Part shown: one piece after another, positions 9,478-18,200 of the stretch
Layout: each line of letters opens with the position of its first letter
Position numbering within the stretch: the first letter of the stretch is position 1
DNA from: Terriglobia bacterium
GTDB taxonomy: Bacteria; Acidobacteriota; Terriglobia; 20CM-2-55-15
Length of the DNA: 64,000 nucleotides
Assembly (NCBI GenBank): GCA_036496425.1
Contig: DASXLG010000020.1
Coordinates: 23,502-87,501, forward strand
Direction of reading: 5' to 3'
Notes under the pieces: model-generated
Seen by the model: the letters and a program-made list of their open reading frames with translations, nothing else
The model's database searches: none
What the model was told of the DNA's origin: nothing
Translations under genes and position numbers: made by a program

Positions 9478-10173
9478 CTAATTTTTCTTCCCCCTCGCGA
9501 CTTCCGCCGCCTTCTCCGACCATCGAATCGCTTCGTTCGCCGTCGGCCAGATAATGTCGAGCGGCGCTGCGCGCATCAGGAGTTCCTGCAGCGAACCCAT
9601 GGCGACCTGAGCGTTCCGGAATTCCTGGGGCGCGAGTTGATCGGCTCCCAGGAGCTGCGCAATCTGGAACGCGGTGCGGGCCTGGGTCACCGAGGCGTGG
9701 ACACCGGCTCCGCTGATCGGTTTCAGCATGGAGTAATCATAAGCGCCGACAGGAATCGAGGTGGTCTTGCGGCGGGGATCCAGGGAATTCTGAGTGCGGA
9801 AGACGACGGTCGCGCTCGGACGATCGACCATGTAATGAGGTTCGGCGGTAATCAGCAGGCCGAATTCGGTCAGCCGCGTCGTTCCGCTGAACTGGCCTTT
9901 CCCTCCGCCCGCATCCAGCTCGCCGAGGTTGTCGAAGGCTCCTTCCGGAGATACAGCCCACACCACGTATGTGTTCATCGCAGGAGCCGCGTTGGCGGGC
10001 GGGCCGACGCGATCGATGTCCACGCGGACATGCGACACGGTTCCTTCGCGTTTCAGTTCGACCCGGCCTGAAGGCGCCAGCACCACCTTGACGTCATTGG
10101 TTAGCGGCATCGTCACCACATCAACGTCGACATTCCCCAGCAGCAAAAATAGAGCGAGCGACAGAACGATCAT
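9478..10173 (-). CDS. Exported protein of unknown function
   Basis: This 231-residue protein has an N-terminal hydrophobic segment (MIVLSLALFLLLGNV). The body contains a region resembling an anti-sigma-linked or periplasmic beta domain (MNTYVVWAVSPEGAFDNLGE), and the C-terminus is helical (about residues 165-225, rich in Ala, Gln and Glu). I recognise no catalytic motif. It is the last gene of a four-gene minus-strand operon and overlaps the upstream gene by an ATGA junction. It is probably anchored in the inner membrane or exported to the periplasm. Confidence 0.72.
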   Translation of the reverse strand: MIVLSLALFLLLGNVDVDVVTMPLTNDVKVVLAPSGRVELKREGTVSHVRVDIDRVGPPANAAPAMNTYVVWAVSPEGAFDNLGELDAGGGKGQFSGTTRLTEFGLLITAEPHYMVDRPSATVVFRTQNSLDPRRKTTSIPVGAYDYSMLKPISGAGVHASVTQARTAFQIAQLLGADQLAPQEFRNAQVAMGSLQELLMRAAPLDIIWPTANEAIRWSEKAAEVARGKKN

Positions 10174-10622
10174 GGCGACGGATATTTGCTGACAGGTGAA
10201 AACGAAATTTTAAGTGTGTCTTTATCGACGAGCAACGCGAGCGGACTCTTCAGCGAGTCGATCCCGAGATACACTACCACCGAAGTGCCCTTGCTGTTCG
10301 AGTCCACCACGCGCGCGTCGTGCATCCCTTTCGTGTAGTAACCGTCCTTGCCCCAATCCTGATCAAAGTCTTTCATGGAGTAACGGCCACTGGCGTCCCA
10401 CAACTGATACGCGCCGTCGAGGTTTCCGCCCTCGACCTGTGCCATGAACTGGCGCACCGCGCGCTCCTCCCGAAAGTTGGCGAACTTGTAAAGCATGCCG
10501 CTGATGAATATCAAAACCAGTGCGATCCAGAAAGGAACCTTCAGCCGTTCCTTCAGAGCCCGCGATTTTTTGGGGATCGGGTGGTTGTCGTAGAGAAGGC
10601 TACCGATGATCTTCTCGGCCAT
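10170..10622 (-). CDS. Single-pass membrane protein of unknown function
   Basis: This 150-residue protein begins MAEKIIGSLLYDNHPIPKKS. It has one transmembrane helix at about 30-47 (PFWIALVLIFISGMLYKF) and a C-terminal domain resembling the small alpha+beta NTF2-like or DUF4878 fold (QFMAQVEGGNLDGAYQLWD). I chose this ATG because sequence upstream in the same frame lies antisense-like within the preceding gene and has no natural composition. The start is 5 bp after the stop of the formylglycine-generating-like gene, and the stop overlaps the next gene by 4 bp. The function is unknown. Confidence 0.72.
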   Translation of the reverse strand: MAEKIIGSLLYDNHPIPKKSRALKERLKVPFWIALVLIFISGMLYKFANFREERAVRQFMAQVEGGNLDGAYQLWDASGRYSMKDFDQDWGKDGYYTKGMHDARVVDSNSKGTSVVVYLGIDSLKSPLALLVDKDTLKISFSPVSKYPSP

Positions 10623-10627
10623 AGGAT

Positions 10628-11482
10628 CTATTCTAGCCGCGAATTCTCCAACACGCATCTGAACCCGATATTCGCCACCCGAAAGGTTGGAATAAACCAA
10701 TAGCGATACGACGCCCGGGCCACACCCGGTTTCCCGATCCAGGCGCCGCCGCGCAGAACTCTGGTGGGCAGAGTCTGGCCTTGAAAGGCGAGTGTGTCGC
10801 CTGCCGGCGGCCCCATGGGATCGACCGCCGGGCTGTTCTCGTAGTATTTGGATCCGTACCAGTCGTTGGTCCATTCCCAGACGTTGCCGAGCATGTCGTA
10901 GAGGCCGTAGGCGTTGGGCTTCTTCTGCGCGGATTCGTGCACGGCGTGCATGCTGTTGACGCTGGTCCAGGCGATCGCGTCCAGTTCGCCGTAACGAACA
11001 GTGGCCGTGCCGCCGCGGGCGGCGTATTCCCATTCCGCTTCAGTGGGCAGGCGGCCGCCAGCCCACTTGCAATATCGGTCGGCCTCTTCCCAGGTCATCG
11101 ACATCGCCGGGAATTTCGGATTCGTCTGCTCGCCGGCCAGCCGGACGGCGTTCGTGCTCCCGAAAATCTGGAAAGCGGCGACCGTCACTTCGGTCTGGCC
11201 GATCCAGAAGTCATGGCTGATTTGAACCATGTGCGGCGGCTTTTCATCTTCGTAGCATTCTTTATCGCCGTCGGAGCAGCCCATCCGGAACGCGCCGGCA
11301 GGAATGTGAACGTAGGTCTGGTGATCCTTGGAATTCTTGCGGGTCTCGGGCGGCGCGGCGAACAGGGAGCCTGCGAGGAAGAAAGATAGGAGAAGACCTA
11401 TCGGAAATTGGAGATTCGAAATTCGAGATTGGCGATCGGATTTCCAATTTCCAATTTCCAATCTCCAATCTCCAATCTCCAA
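10628..11482 (-). CDS. Formylglycine-generating enzyme (SUMF1)-like exported protein
   Basis: This protein of up to 284 residues carries a SUMF1/FGE-sulfatase domain. Motifs include HIPAGAFRMGC, LPTEAEWEYAARGG, YGLYDMLGNVWEWTNDWY and VLRGGAWIG. A hydrophobic signal-like segment (GLLLSFFLAGSLFAA) precedes the domain, so it is probably exported. The two active-site cysteines of true FGE are not obvious, so a binding or structural role is as likely as sulfatase maturation. The only start codon in frame upstream of the signal segment is a TTG at 11482 that lies inside a 7-bp tandem repeat, so the first ~28 residues are repeat-encoded and the true start is uncertain. The upstream DUF1552 gene ends 5 bp before it. 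Confidence 0.82.
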   Translation of the reverse strand: MEIGDWRLEIGNWKSDRQSRISNLQFPIGLLLSFFLAGSLFAAPPETRKNSKDHQTYVHIPAGAFRMGCSDGDKECYEDEKPPHMVQISHDFWIGQTEVTVAAFQIFGSTNAVRLAGEQTNPKFPAMSMTWEEADRYCKWAGGRLPTEAEWEYAARGGTATVRYGELDAIAWTSVNSMHAVHESAQKKPNAYGLYDMLGNVWEWTNDWYGSKYYENSPAVDPMGPPAGDTLAFQGQTLPTRVLRGGAWIGKPGVARASYRYWFIPTFRVANIGFRCVLENSRLE

Positions 11483-11483
11483 T
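11395..11483. repeat. 7-bp tandem repeat with imperfect palindrome overlapping a gene start
   Basis: The right part (about 11440-11482) is a run of six 7-bp units, three TTTCCAA and three TCTCCAA. The left part (11403-11437) is roughly its inverted complement (GGAAATTGGAGATTCG), so the whole can fold. It fills the gap between the DUF1552 stop and the FGE-like gene and encodes that protein's N-terminus on the minus strand. Confidence 0.85.
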
Positions 11484-11487
11484 AGTA

Positions 11488-12789
11488 TTAAAGTTCCAAT
11501 TGGCCGCTACTGTCACCAAGCTTATCTATAGTAGCCCCGGCCTTGTCCATCAAAGTCAGGAGCAGGTTCGTCATCGGCGTACGATCGGGGAATTTGATAT
11601 GCCGGCCGCCCTTGAAACCGCCGCCGAAGACCAGGTTCGGCAGCGGGAAGTGATCATGGACATTGCTGTTGCTCATGTTGCTGCCGAACAGAACGATTGT
11701 ATGGTCGAGCAGTGAACCGTCGCCGTCGGGAGTGGACCGCAACTTTTCGAGGAACTGCGCGAACAACCCGGCCTGGTAGATCTGGATCTTGACGTTCTTC
11801 TTGATCGCCTCGGGCAGGTCGTCATGATGCGATATCTCGTGCCAGGCATCCGGGACACCGATCTGCGGAAGCGCGCGGTTGCTGGTTTCACGCGCGACCA
11901 TGTAGGTCGAAACGCGGGTGACGTTGGCGCGATAGGCCAGGACCAGCAGGTCATACATGGTCTTCACGTGTTCTTCGTAGGAGTAAGGAATGCCGGCCGG
12001 AGGCGCGGACAAAGCCGGATCGGCGATCACAGCCTGTTCGGTCCCGACTTTCTGTATCCGCCGTTCGATCTCCCGCACGCTGTCGAGATAGTCGCCGACG
12101 GCGGCCCGGTCCCTGGCCCCGACGTTCTTCTGAAGGTCGGCCACCTGGTCCTTGAACGCGTCGAGGATGCTGCTGTCTTCCTTGCTGCGTCCGGTTTGTC
12201 CGAACATCCGGTCGAACGCCCGCCGCGGATTGATCTCAATGGGAAGCGGCGTCGTCGGGGTGCGCCACGACATTGCGTTCATATAGATGCAGCCGTAATC
12301 GCGATCGCAGGAACCCACCATCCCGGAGCGGTCTTCGGTCCCGAGCTCGACGGACGGCAGCAGGGTCGAGTTTCCAATGCGCCGGGCGAGGATTTGATCG
12401 GCGGTGACGCCGGCCAGGGCGTCGGTTCCCTGCGTCGGTTTCGGCCGCACTCCGCTCAGCCAGGTTGTCGGGCTCAAGGAATGGACCGCCGAGGTGTCGG
12501 CCGCGGCATGCGCGAGGCCTGAAACGACGATCATCCGATCCCGGAAGGCTTTGAGCGGTTGAAGAATAGGCGTCAATTCAAAGGACGCGCCCTCCTTCTT
12601 CGGCGTCCATTGGTCCATGATCGCGCCATGGGGCATGTAGACGAACGACATTCGTGGAGCGGCGTTCAGCGCGGTCTTATCCTGAGCGGTCAGTGCCGGG
12701 ACCATGCAGTCCAGGAAAGGCAGACCCAAAGCGGCGCCGGTAGCCCGCAGGAAGGTGCGGCGGGAAAGGTATTTCTTCGTGACGAACAT
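11488..12789 (-). CDS. DUF1552 family protein, Tat-exported
   Basis: This 433-residue protein has a twin-arginine signal (SRRTFLRATGAALGLPFL at about residues 9-26). The DUF1552 body, related to the alkaline-phosphatase-like DUF1501 group, contains RMSFVYMPHGAIMDQWTPK near the N-terminus and a later block HTIVLFGSNMSNSNVHDHFPLPN. In planctomycetes and acidobacteria such proteins usually neighbour a DUF1592/DUF1588 cytochrome-like partner, which is absent here. Instead, the FGE-like gene and two small envelope genes follow in the same operon. The function is unknown. A periplasmic location is predicted from the Tat signal. Confidence 0.88.
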   Translation of the reverse strand: MFVTKKYLSRRTFLRATGAALGLPFLDCMVPALTAQDKTALNAAPRMSFVYMPHGAIMDQWTPKKEGASFELTPILQPLKAFRDRMIVVSGLAHAAADTSAVHSLSPTTWLSGVRPKPTQGTDALAGVTADQILARRIGNSTLLPSVELGTEDRSGMVGSCDRDYGCIYMNAMSWRTPTTPLPIEINPRRAFDRMFGQTGRSKEDSSILDAFKDQVADLQKNVGARDRAAVGDYLDSVREIERRIQKVGTEQAVIADPALSAPPAGIPYSYEEHVKTMYDLLVLAYRANVTRVSTYMVARETSNRALPQIGVPDAWHEISHHDDLPEAIKKNVKIQIYQAGLFAQFLEKLRSTPDGDGSLLDHTIVLFGSNMSNSNVHDHFPLPNLVFGGGFKGGRHIKFPDRTPMTNLLLTLMDKAGATIDKLGDSSGQLEL

Positions 12790-12931
12790 GGCTTAATGCG
12801 TGACCAGCTTACTCAATCCGTAATTATAAATGCAATACGGTAGCGTAAATAAAACATAAGGAACGATCGCCTGGAATCCACGTCAGTCGTGGCTCTCAGG
12901 CTTGACGATCGAATATCGCTGGTATAGAGTT

Positions 12932-12962
12932 TTCACACTTTTGAGTGTTTCAAAAGTGTGAA
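12932..12962. promoter_or_regulatory. 13-bp perfect hairpin in divergent intergenic region
   Basis: The arms TTCACACTTTTGA (12932-12944) and its complement (12950-12962) flank a 5-nt loop. It sits in the 292-bp region between the divergent DUF1552 operon and TonB receptor gene, about 55 bp upstream of the receptor's predicted -35 box. It is followed by an A-run on the plus strand, not a T-run, so it is not a plus-strand terminator. An operator or a small repeat is possible. I see no gene in 12790-13081. Confidence 0.5.
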
Positions 12963-13014
12963 CAGGCTTTAAAAAAAAATGACAAGCTGGAGACAATTCA
13001 GGGCCTCGATTTCT

Positions 13015-13043
13015 TTGACCCACCGGTTTGGCACATATATAGG
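13015..13043 (+). promoter_or_regulatory. Candidate sigma-70 type promoter for the TonB-dependent receptor
   Basis: TTGACC (13015-13020) is followed after 17 bp by TATAGG (13038-13043) within an A/T-rich CACATATATAGG stretch. The predicted transcript would start near 13050 and give a leader of about 30 nt with a strong ribosome binding site, GGAGGG, at 13069-13074, seven bases before the ATG at 13082. The match is by eye only. Confidence 0.42.
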
Positions 13044-13081
13044 TTCGCGGCTCCAGCAAGAAGCAAATGGAGGGATGGTAG

Positions 13082-16000
13082 ATGTCGAAAAAGTTTACGT
13101 ACGCACTAGCCACGTTTGTGCTGTGCGTGCTTTCTGCATACACGTTCGGACAAGGTATTAATGCCGTAGTAGGCGGCTCCGTGTCCGACGCGTCGAAAGC
13201 ATTGATTCCCGGCGTGACAGTTACTGCAACGAATACGGGAACCGGTATTGCATCAACGACGGTAACCAATGAGTCCGGGGCATATCAGTTCCCTGCATTG
13301 CAGCCGGGAACTTACAAGGTCAGCGCGGAACTCCCCGGGTTCCAAACCCAGACGTTCACCGGCGTCACACTCGGTGGAGCGCAACAGATTACGCTCAATT
13401 TCACACTGCAGGTCGCTGCCGCGGCTGGACAGCAGGTCGAAGTGACGGTAGCCGCGGACACGGTTATGGCCACCACGTCAAACTCGATCGGCACCGTCCT
13501 TCCGGACTACAAACTCAAAGAACTACCTGCTCTGACCGGCAACGTGCTCAACGTGGTTGAGAACGTTCCCGGCGTACAACGCGATTCGGGCGGCACGTTC
13601 GGATATATGGCGGGCGGACGTCTCGGCGACGTCAACGCCACACTGAACGGCGTCAACGTGAACGATGGCCGCTATGAAAACGGCGCCTGGTCCACGGTGT
13701 ATACGAGTCCCGATCTCGTTGAAGAAGTCAAGGTTGTCGTGGCGCCTGTGGACGCTGAAACGTCGCGCGGTAACGGCCAGGTGCAGATGATCACGCGCTC
13801 CGGAACAAATGCATACAGAGGCAGCCTCTCCTGGAGCAACCACAATTCGTCGCTCGACGCCAACGATTGGTTCAACAACCGCAACGGCGTTGCCAAGGGC
13901 TATGACAACCGCAACCTTTATACGGCTCGCCTCGCTGGTCCCATCTTCAAGAATAAGACGTTCTTCTTCCTCTTGTTCGATGGTCAGCGCGACTTTAAAA
14001 AAGTCGCGGCGACCGGTCTGACATGGACCGATATGGCAAAGGCCGGGATTTTCCGGTATTGGCCCGGCGTTGATAACACCAATGCGTCGAACGCCAAGCC
14101 AGGTGTTGATATTTCCGGAAACCCAATCATGCCTGGCGGCGCCACGGGCCCGCTCGCGGCAATCGGCCTGTTTGGTTCCTGCAATTTTAACGGGGCACCC
14201 GTAGCGAACTGCAAACCGTACAGCAATCCGCTCACTCCATCGACAGTTGCGTTCATGCAACAGGAATTCAGCCGCATGCCGTCCCCCAACCAGTTCACTT
14301 CGGCTGGAACCCTGACAGGTGACGGTCTCAACACCGCTATTATCAACTTCGTTCGCCGTCAAGATGGTTTCGATCAGACGAACGGAAACAGCGACGAGGT
14401 GAACCGCGATCAGTACAATGCGCGCATCGATCACAACTTCAATTCGAACCACAAGTTGAGTTTGATCGCCACCAACGAACACACCTGGGGCACGGCTTCT
14501 CAGGCAGGATTGAGCGCCTGGCCTCTGGCATTCAGCGGCCTGGCGGTGAAGCGGCCGGTGGTCTACACGATTCAGATGAGTTCGACGCTTTCGTCGACCA
14601 TGTTGAACCAACTCCGCCTCGGCAAAAGCGGGTCCGACAATTGGCAGTGGGGCGCCGCGGACCAGAGCACACCGCTCGGCGCGCAGGTCCGGTCGTTGCT
14701 TTACTACGCGAACGGCATCCCGATCGGTGGTGATAATGCGATGTTCGCCACTGGTATTTCGCCTTTTGCCAGCAAGGGCGGATTCGGCCGATGGCGTGAA
14801 GGTATCAACCCCCGATGGTCCATTGGAGATGATCTGAGCTGGACCAGAGGAAAGCACGCGTTCAAGGGCGGTATGGAATGGCGCCGCACGGAATCGAACG
14901 GATTCAACGACCCCAACATCACTCCTGTCGCAGCCCTGGGCGGCGGCAACAACCCGCTCACCCTGGACAGTTCGGCTGCGGGCGGCGGATTCACCGGACT
15001 CTCGACCAACAACGCGACTCTGGCCAAAAATTTTATCTATGACACGGCCGGCCAGATCAATACCATCAATGAAGCTTTCGGCATCCTCAGCGCAACCAAC
15101 ACAGCGCTTCAGCCGACGCCGATTGTTCCCAACAACCGCCACTGGAATTATCAGAACGAAATGAGCGCGTATTTCAAGGACGACTGGAAATTGCGTCCGG
15201 CTCTGACCGTCAACCTGGGCGTTCACTGGGAATATTACGGCCAGCCCTACGAGCATAACGGCCTCGCGGCGCGCGTCGTCGGCGATCAGAACGCGTTCTT
15301 CAACGTGAACTGCGCCAGCACCCCCGGCACTCCGATCGCTGATATTCCGGCTCCCGGACCGGGCGACACAAGCTGCACCAATCTGGCTCAGGTGCAGTTT
15401 GTCGGAAAGAACTCGACACATCCCGACGTCGGCGTGAATCTCAAGGGAAATGATTACCACAGCTTTGCACCGGCCTTAGGTTTTGCGTATGACCTGCCGT
15501 GGTTCGGGAAAGGCAAGACGGTTCTGCGGGCCGGATATGCCATTGCGTATGAAGGCGCTCTCCGCAACTTCATCACGGTGGACGGCGTTATCAATACCGT
15601 TCCCGGCATCAACCTCATCAACGGCGGCTCCGGAATAACCTGGAACGCTCCTGCGGCGGGTGCGGGCACTCCGAACACGACGCTCGCCAACCTTCAGCTG
15701 CCGATTCCGTTCCCGGCCGGCACGCCGACCACATCTCCGTTCCCGGTGACGCCGACGGCACGAACCCTGGGAATCACAACCTACAACTACACCAATCCGT
15801 ACACTCAAAACTGGAACATTGAAGTCCAGCGCGAAGTTGCGAAAAACACAACCGTTGAAATTCGCTACGTAGGAACCAAAGGCACGAAGCTTTGGGCCAC
15901 GGTGAACAACAACGACTACGCGCTGTATGAGAGAGCCAATGCTTTTGGTCTGTTCAGCGCCTTTGACGCAGCGCGCGCCGGCGGCGATTCGCCGCTCTTG

Positions 16001-17122
16001 AATCAGTTGTTCAATGGCGTCGGCCTCACCGGCACGTGCGTCGTAAATGGAACGACGTGCACGGGCGCACAGATTCTTCGGACCAATACGACGACCCGGC
16101 CGTTCCTTGCGAATGGCAGCTACGGTGCTTTGATCAATTCGATCAACACCAGTCTGGCGTATACAGGAAGCGGCACAACCAGTTCCGGACAGATCCTCCG
16201 CCATGCCGGTTTCCCGGACAACTATCTGGTGCCAAACCCGCAATACTCGTCGGTGAATTTCCAGGAGAATGATCAGAACTCAACCTATCACTCCCTGAAC
16301 CTGCAGGTTACCCGCCGCCTGACTCAGGGTTTCACCAATACAACCTCGTTCATCTGGAGTAAAGCGATGGGCGCAGGCAATTTTGTGGATCCCGCGCAAC
16401 GCTCGGACTGGAAGACCCTGCAGACTGTTGACCACGCGGGCCAGCTGAGCAGCAGCGGAACCTACATACTGCCTTTCGGCACGGGCAAAGCCCTTTTGGG
16501 CAACGCTCCCGGCTGGGCGCAGAGAATTGTCAGCGATTGGCAAGTCGGCGGCATTGGCAACTATGTCACCGGCGGCCCCGTGTCATTCACGACTTCGGTG
16601 GACCCCTTCAGCAGCAATGAGGCGGGCCGCCCGGTTCTCGTCGGTGCCAACCCGGCTGGCAGTCTCAAGAAGATCGCTTCAGGCGTGACATACTTCAACG
16701 GCTATTCGACGATTCCGGACCCGACCTTCGCTCAGGTTACACCCGGCTGCGTAGCCACAACAGCTTGCAATGGCCTGGTCGCCGGGTTAAGCAACAGGGC
16801 TGTGGTCGATCCAAACGGAAACGTTTTGATGGTCAACCCTGCTCCTGGAACAAAAGGGAACGTCCAGCAGAATAGCCTCCGTGGACCGGGCGCGCTTTAC
16901 CTCGATATGAACATGAAGAAGAGCATCCGGGTTGCTGAAAGCAAAAACATCGAACTTCGCGTCGACATCGTGAACGTTCTGAACCATCCGAACTTCTCCG
17001 ATCCGACGGCGAGCATCGAATCCACCAGCTTCGGCAACATCACGTCGCTACGCAGCGGCTTGAACACCGGCGGCAACGGTGGCATGCGAAGCTTCATTCT
17101 GAACACACGTTTCAACTTCTAA
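13082..17122 (+). CDS. TonB-dependent outer-membrane receptor, Oar-like, with N-terminal carboxypeptidase-regulatory domain
   Basis: This is a 1346-residue outer-membrane protein with a signal peptide of about 23 residues (LATFVLCVLSAYTFG). A carboxypeptidase-regulatory-like domain covers about 28-115 (SVSDASKALIPGVTVTATN, then GAYQFPALQPGTYKVSAELP). A plug-like region has ELPALTGNVLNVVENVPGVQ and GGRLGDVNATLNGVNVNDG. A very long beta-barrel follows and ends in the outer-membrane signature phenylalanine (LNTRFNF). Families of such receptors are expanded in acidobacteria and are thought to import large substrates such as oligosaccharides. The substrate here is unknown, and no SusD, TonB or hydrolase gene is adjacent. 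A GGAGGG site supports the start, and a strong terminator follows. Confidence 0.93.
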   Translation: MSKKFTYALATFVLCVLSAYTFGQGINAVVGGSVSDASKALIPGVTVTATNTGTGIASTTVTNESGAYQFPALQPGTYKVSAELPGFQTQTFTGVTLGGAQQITLNFTLQVAAAAGQQVEVTVAADTVMATTSNSIGTVLPDYKLKELPALTGNVLNVVENVPGVQRDSGGTFGYMAGGRLGDVNATLNGVNVNDGRYENGAWSTVYTSPDLVEEVKVVVAPVDAETSRGNGQVQMITRSGTNAYRGSLSWSNHNSSLDANDWFNNRNGVAKGYDNRNLYTARLAGPIFKNKTFFFLLFDGQRDFKKVAATGLTWTDMAKAGIFRYWPGVDNTNASNAKPGVDISGNPIMPGGATGPLAAIGLFGSCNFNGAPVANCKPYSNPLTPSTVAFMQQEFSRMPSPNQFTSAGTLTGDGLNTAIINFVRRQDGFDQTNGNSDEVNRDQYNARIDHNFNSNHKLSLIATNEHTWGTASQAGLSAWPLAFSGLAVKRPVVYTIQMSSTLSSTMLNQLRLGKSGSDNWQWGAADQSTPLGAQVRSLLYYANGIPIGGDNAMFATGISPFASKGGFGRWREGINPRWSIGDDLSWTRGKHAFKGGMEWRRTESNGFNDPNITPVAALGGGNNPLTLDSSAAGGGFTGLSTNNATLAKNFIYDTAGQINTINEAFGILSATNTALQPTPIVPNNRHWNYQNEMSAYFKDDWKLRPALTVNLGVHWEYYGQPYEHNGLAARVVGDQNAFFNVNCASTPGTPIADIPAPGPGDTSCTNLAQVQFVGKNSTHPDVGVNLKGNDYHSFAPALGFAYDLPWFGKGKTVLRAGYAIAYEGALRNFITVDGVINTVPGINLINGGSGITWNAPAAGAGTPNTTLANLQLPIPFPAGTPTTSPFPVTPTARTLGITTYNYTNPYTQNWNIEVQREVAKNTTVEIRYVGTKGTKLWATVNNNDYALYERANAFGLFSAFDAARAGGDSPLLNQLFNGVGLTGTCVVNGTTCTGAQILRTNTTTRPFLANGSYGALINSINTSLAYTGSGTTSSGQILRHAGFPDNYLVPNPQYSSVNFQENDQNSTYHSLNLQVTRRLTQGFTNTTSFIWSKAMGAGNFVDPAQRSDWKTLQTVDHAGQLSSSGTYILPFGTGKALLGNAPGWAQRIVSDWQVGGIGNYVTGGPVSFTTSVDPFSSNEAGRPVLVGANPAGSLKKIASGVTYFNGYSTIPDPTFAQVTPGCVATTACNGLVAGLSNRAVVDPNGNVLMVNPAPGTKGNVQQNSLRGPGALYLDMNMKKSIRVAESKNIELRVDIVNVLNHPNFSDPTASIESTSFGNITSLRSGLNTGGNGGMRSFILNTRFNF

Positions 17123-17159
17123 CAATGGCAGCGGGCTGCGGCCCGCCGCTCGAACCTCA

Positions 17160-17192
17160 ATCCCCTGCGGGCAACCGCAGGGGATTTTTTTA
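17160..17192 (+). terminator. Rho-independent terminator after the TonB-dependent receptor
   Basis: An 11-bp GC-rich stem (ATCCCCTGCGG at 17160-17170 and its complement at 17175-17185) has the tight loop GCAA and is followed directly by a run of T. It is 37 bp downstream of the receptor stop codon. Confidence 0.93.
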
Positions 17193-17320
17193 TTTCCCGC
17201 ACTCTTCCGACACCCTTGGCTCCGATTCACCGAGCAAAGCAAACTTCCGATTTTTTTCACCTGGGCCATTCCTGTCGGCCGCGCTATATTGTCACTGCCC
17301 CGCGGCTCCGGGAGACACGA

Positions 17321-17653
17321 ATGACACCTGAAGAAATCCACAACACGATTGAATTCCTCATTCAGCATTCCGCTAATTTTTCCGTCCATATGGAGGAATT
17401 GAGGCTGCGGCTGGAAGAATTGGGCAACCGGCAGCAGGACTTTGCCAGACGCCAGGAGCGCGATCACGAATTCTTGATGGAAGTAACGAAGTCGACCGCC
17501 CAATTTCAGTCCTGGGCCGCCGATGTATTCGCGATCGAGTCGCGGCGGCTCGATGAACGCGACCAACTGCATCAGGACGCCAGAGCCTTCCAGAAAGAAG
17601 CGCTGCGCCTGCTGAACCGCATTCTTGACAAGCTTCCGCCCGCAGAACACTAA
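17321..17653 (+). CDS. Small coiled-coil protein of unknown function
   Basis: This 110-residue protein is almost wholly helical and charged, with heptad-like spacing through about residues 5-100 (HMEELRLRLEELGNRQQDFARR). It has no signal peptide or membrane segment. The ATG at 17321 is preceded by GGGAG about 7 bases upstream. A longer frame from 17216 has no such site and would start inside sequence right after the terminator, so the short form is preferred. It stands alone between the receptor terminator and the 41-bp tandem array. I recall similar short coiled-coil proteins in acidobacterial genomes but know no function. Confidence 0.65.
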   Translation: MTPEEIHNTIEFLIQHSANFSVHMEELRLRLEELGNRQQDFARRQERDHEFLMEVTKSTAQFQSWAADVFAIESRRLDERDQLHQDARAFQKEALRLLNRILDKLPPAEH

Positions 17654-17676
17654 ATAAAGGTGCGGACGCATCCAGC

Positions 17677-18200
17677 CTTCGATTTTCGACTCCAAGCATG
17701 GATCTGCGAGATGCAAGCTTGGACTTTGAAATCCAGGCCTGCATGTGGCACATCCAGGCTTGAATTTCCAGATTCAAGCTTGGATGCGACGCATGCAGGC
17801 TTGGATTTCCAGATTCAGGCTTGAATGCGGCGCATGCAGGCTTCGAATTCCGGATTCAGGCCTGAATGCGACGGATGCAGGCCTGGAATTTCAGATTCAA
17901 GCCTGAATGCGACGGATACAGGCTTGGAATTTCAGATTCAGGTCTGAATACGACGGATACAGGCCTGGAATTTCAGATTCGAGCCTGAATGCGACGGATA
18001 CAGGCTTGGAATTCCAGATTCAGGCCTGGATGCGACGGATGCAGGCTTGGAATTCCGGATTCAGGCCTGAATACGGCGGATGCAGGCTTGGAATTTCAGA
18101 TTCAGGCCTGAATACGACGGATACAGGCTTGGAATTTCAGATTCAGGTCTGCATGCGACGGATGCAGGCTTCGAAATCCAGATTCAGGCTTAGACCCTCC
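17677..18200. repeat. Tandem array of thirteen 41-bp units
   Basis: Unit starts fall at exact 41-bp spacing: 17677, 17718, 17759, 17800, 17841, 17882, 17923, 17964, 18005, 18046, 18087, 18128 and 18169 (the last is partial). The central units (17841-18168) are nearly identical. The first two and the last are diverged. A typical unit opens CTTGGAATTTCAGATTCAGG and contains the perfect 14-bp palindrome ATTCAGGCCTGAAT, with GGAATTCC-like half-palindromes beside it. There are no unique spacers, so this is not a CRISPR. The array fills the 704-bp gap between the coiled-coil gene and the fibronectin-type gene. The remaining 18200-18357 holds only the leader of the latter. Confidence 0.95.

Noticed and set aside
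10623..11033. A long N-terminal extension of the membrane protein at 10170-10622.
   Set aside because: The extension overlaps the FGE-like gene in another frame and has an Arg/Gln-rich shadow composition.
13523..15460. A 645-codon minus-strand open frame opposite the TonB-dependent receptor.
   Set aside because: It is a shadow of the receptor's codon bias, with no motifs and no ribosome binding site.
17216..17320. An upstream ATG that would lengthen the coiled-coil protein by 35 residues.
   Set aside because: It lies in non-conserved sequence just after a terminator. The ATG at 17321 has a ribosome binding site.
17677..18200. The tandem array read as a CRISPR.
   Set aside because: The whole 41-bp unit is conserved, with no unique spacers, and no cas gene is in the window.
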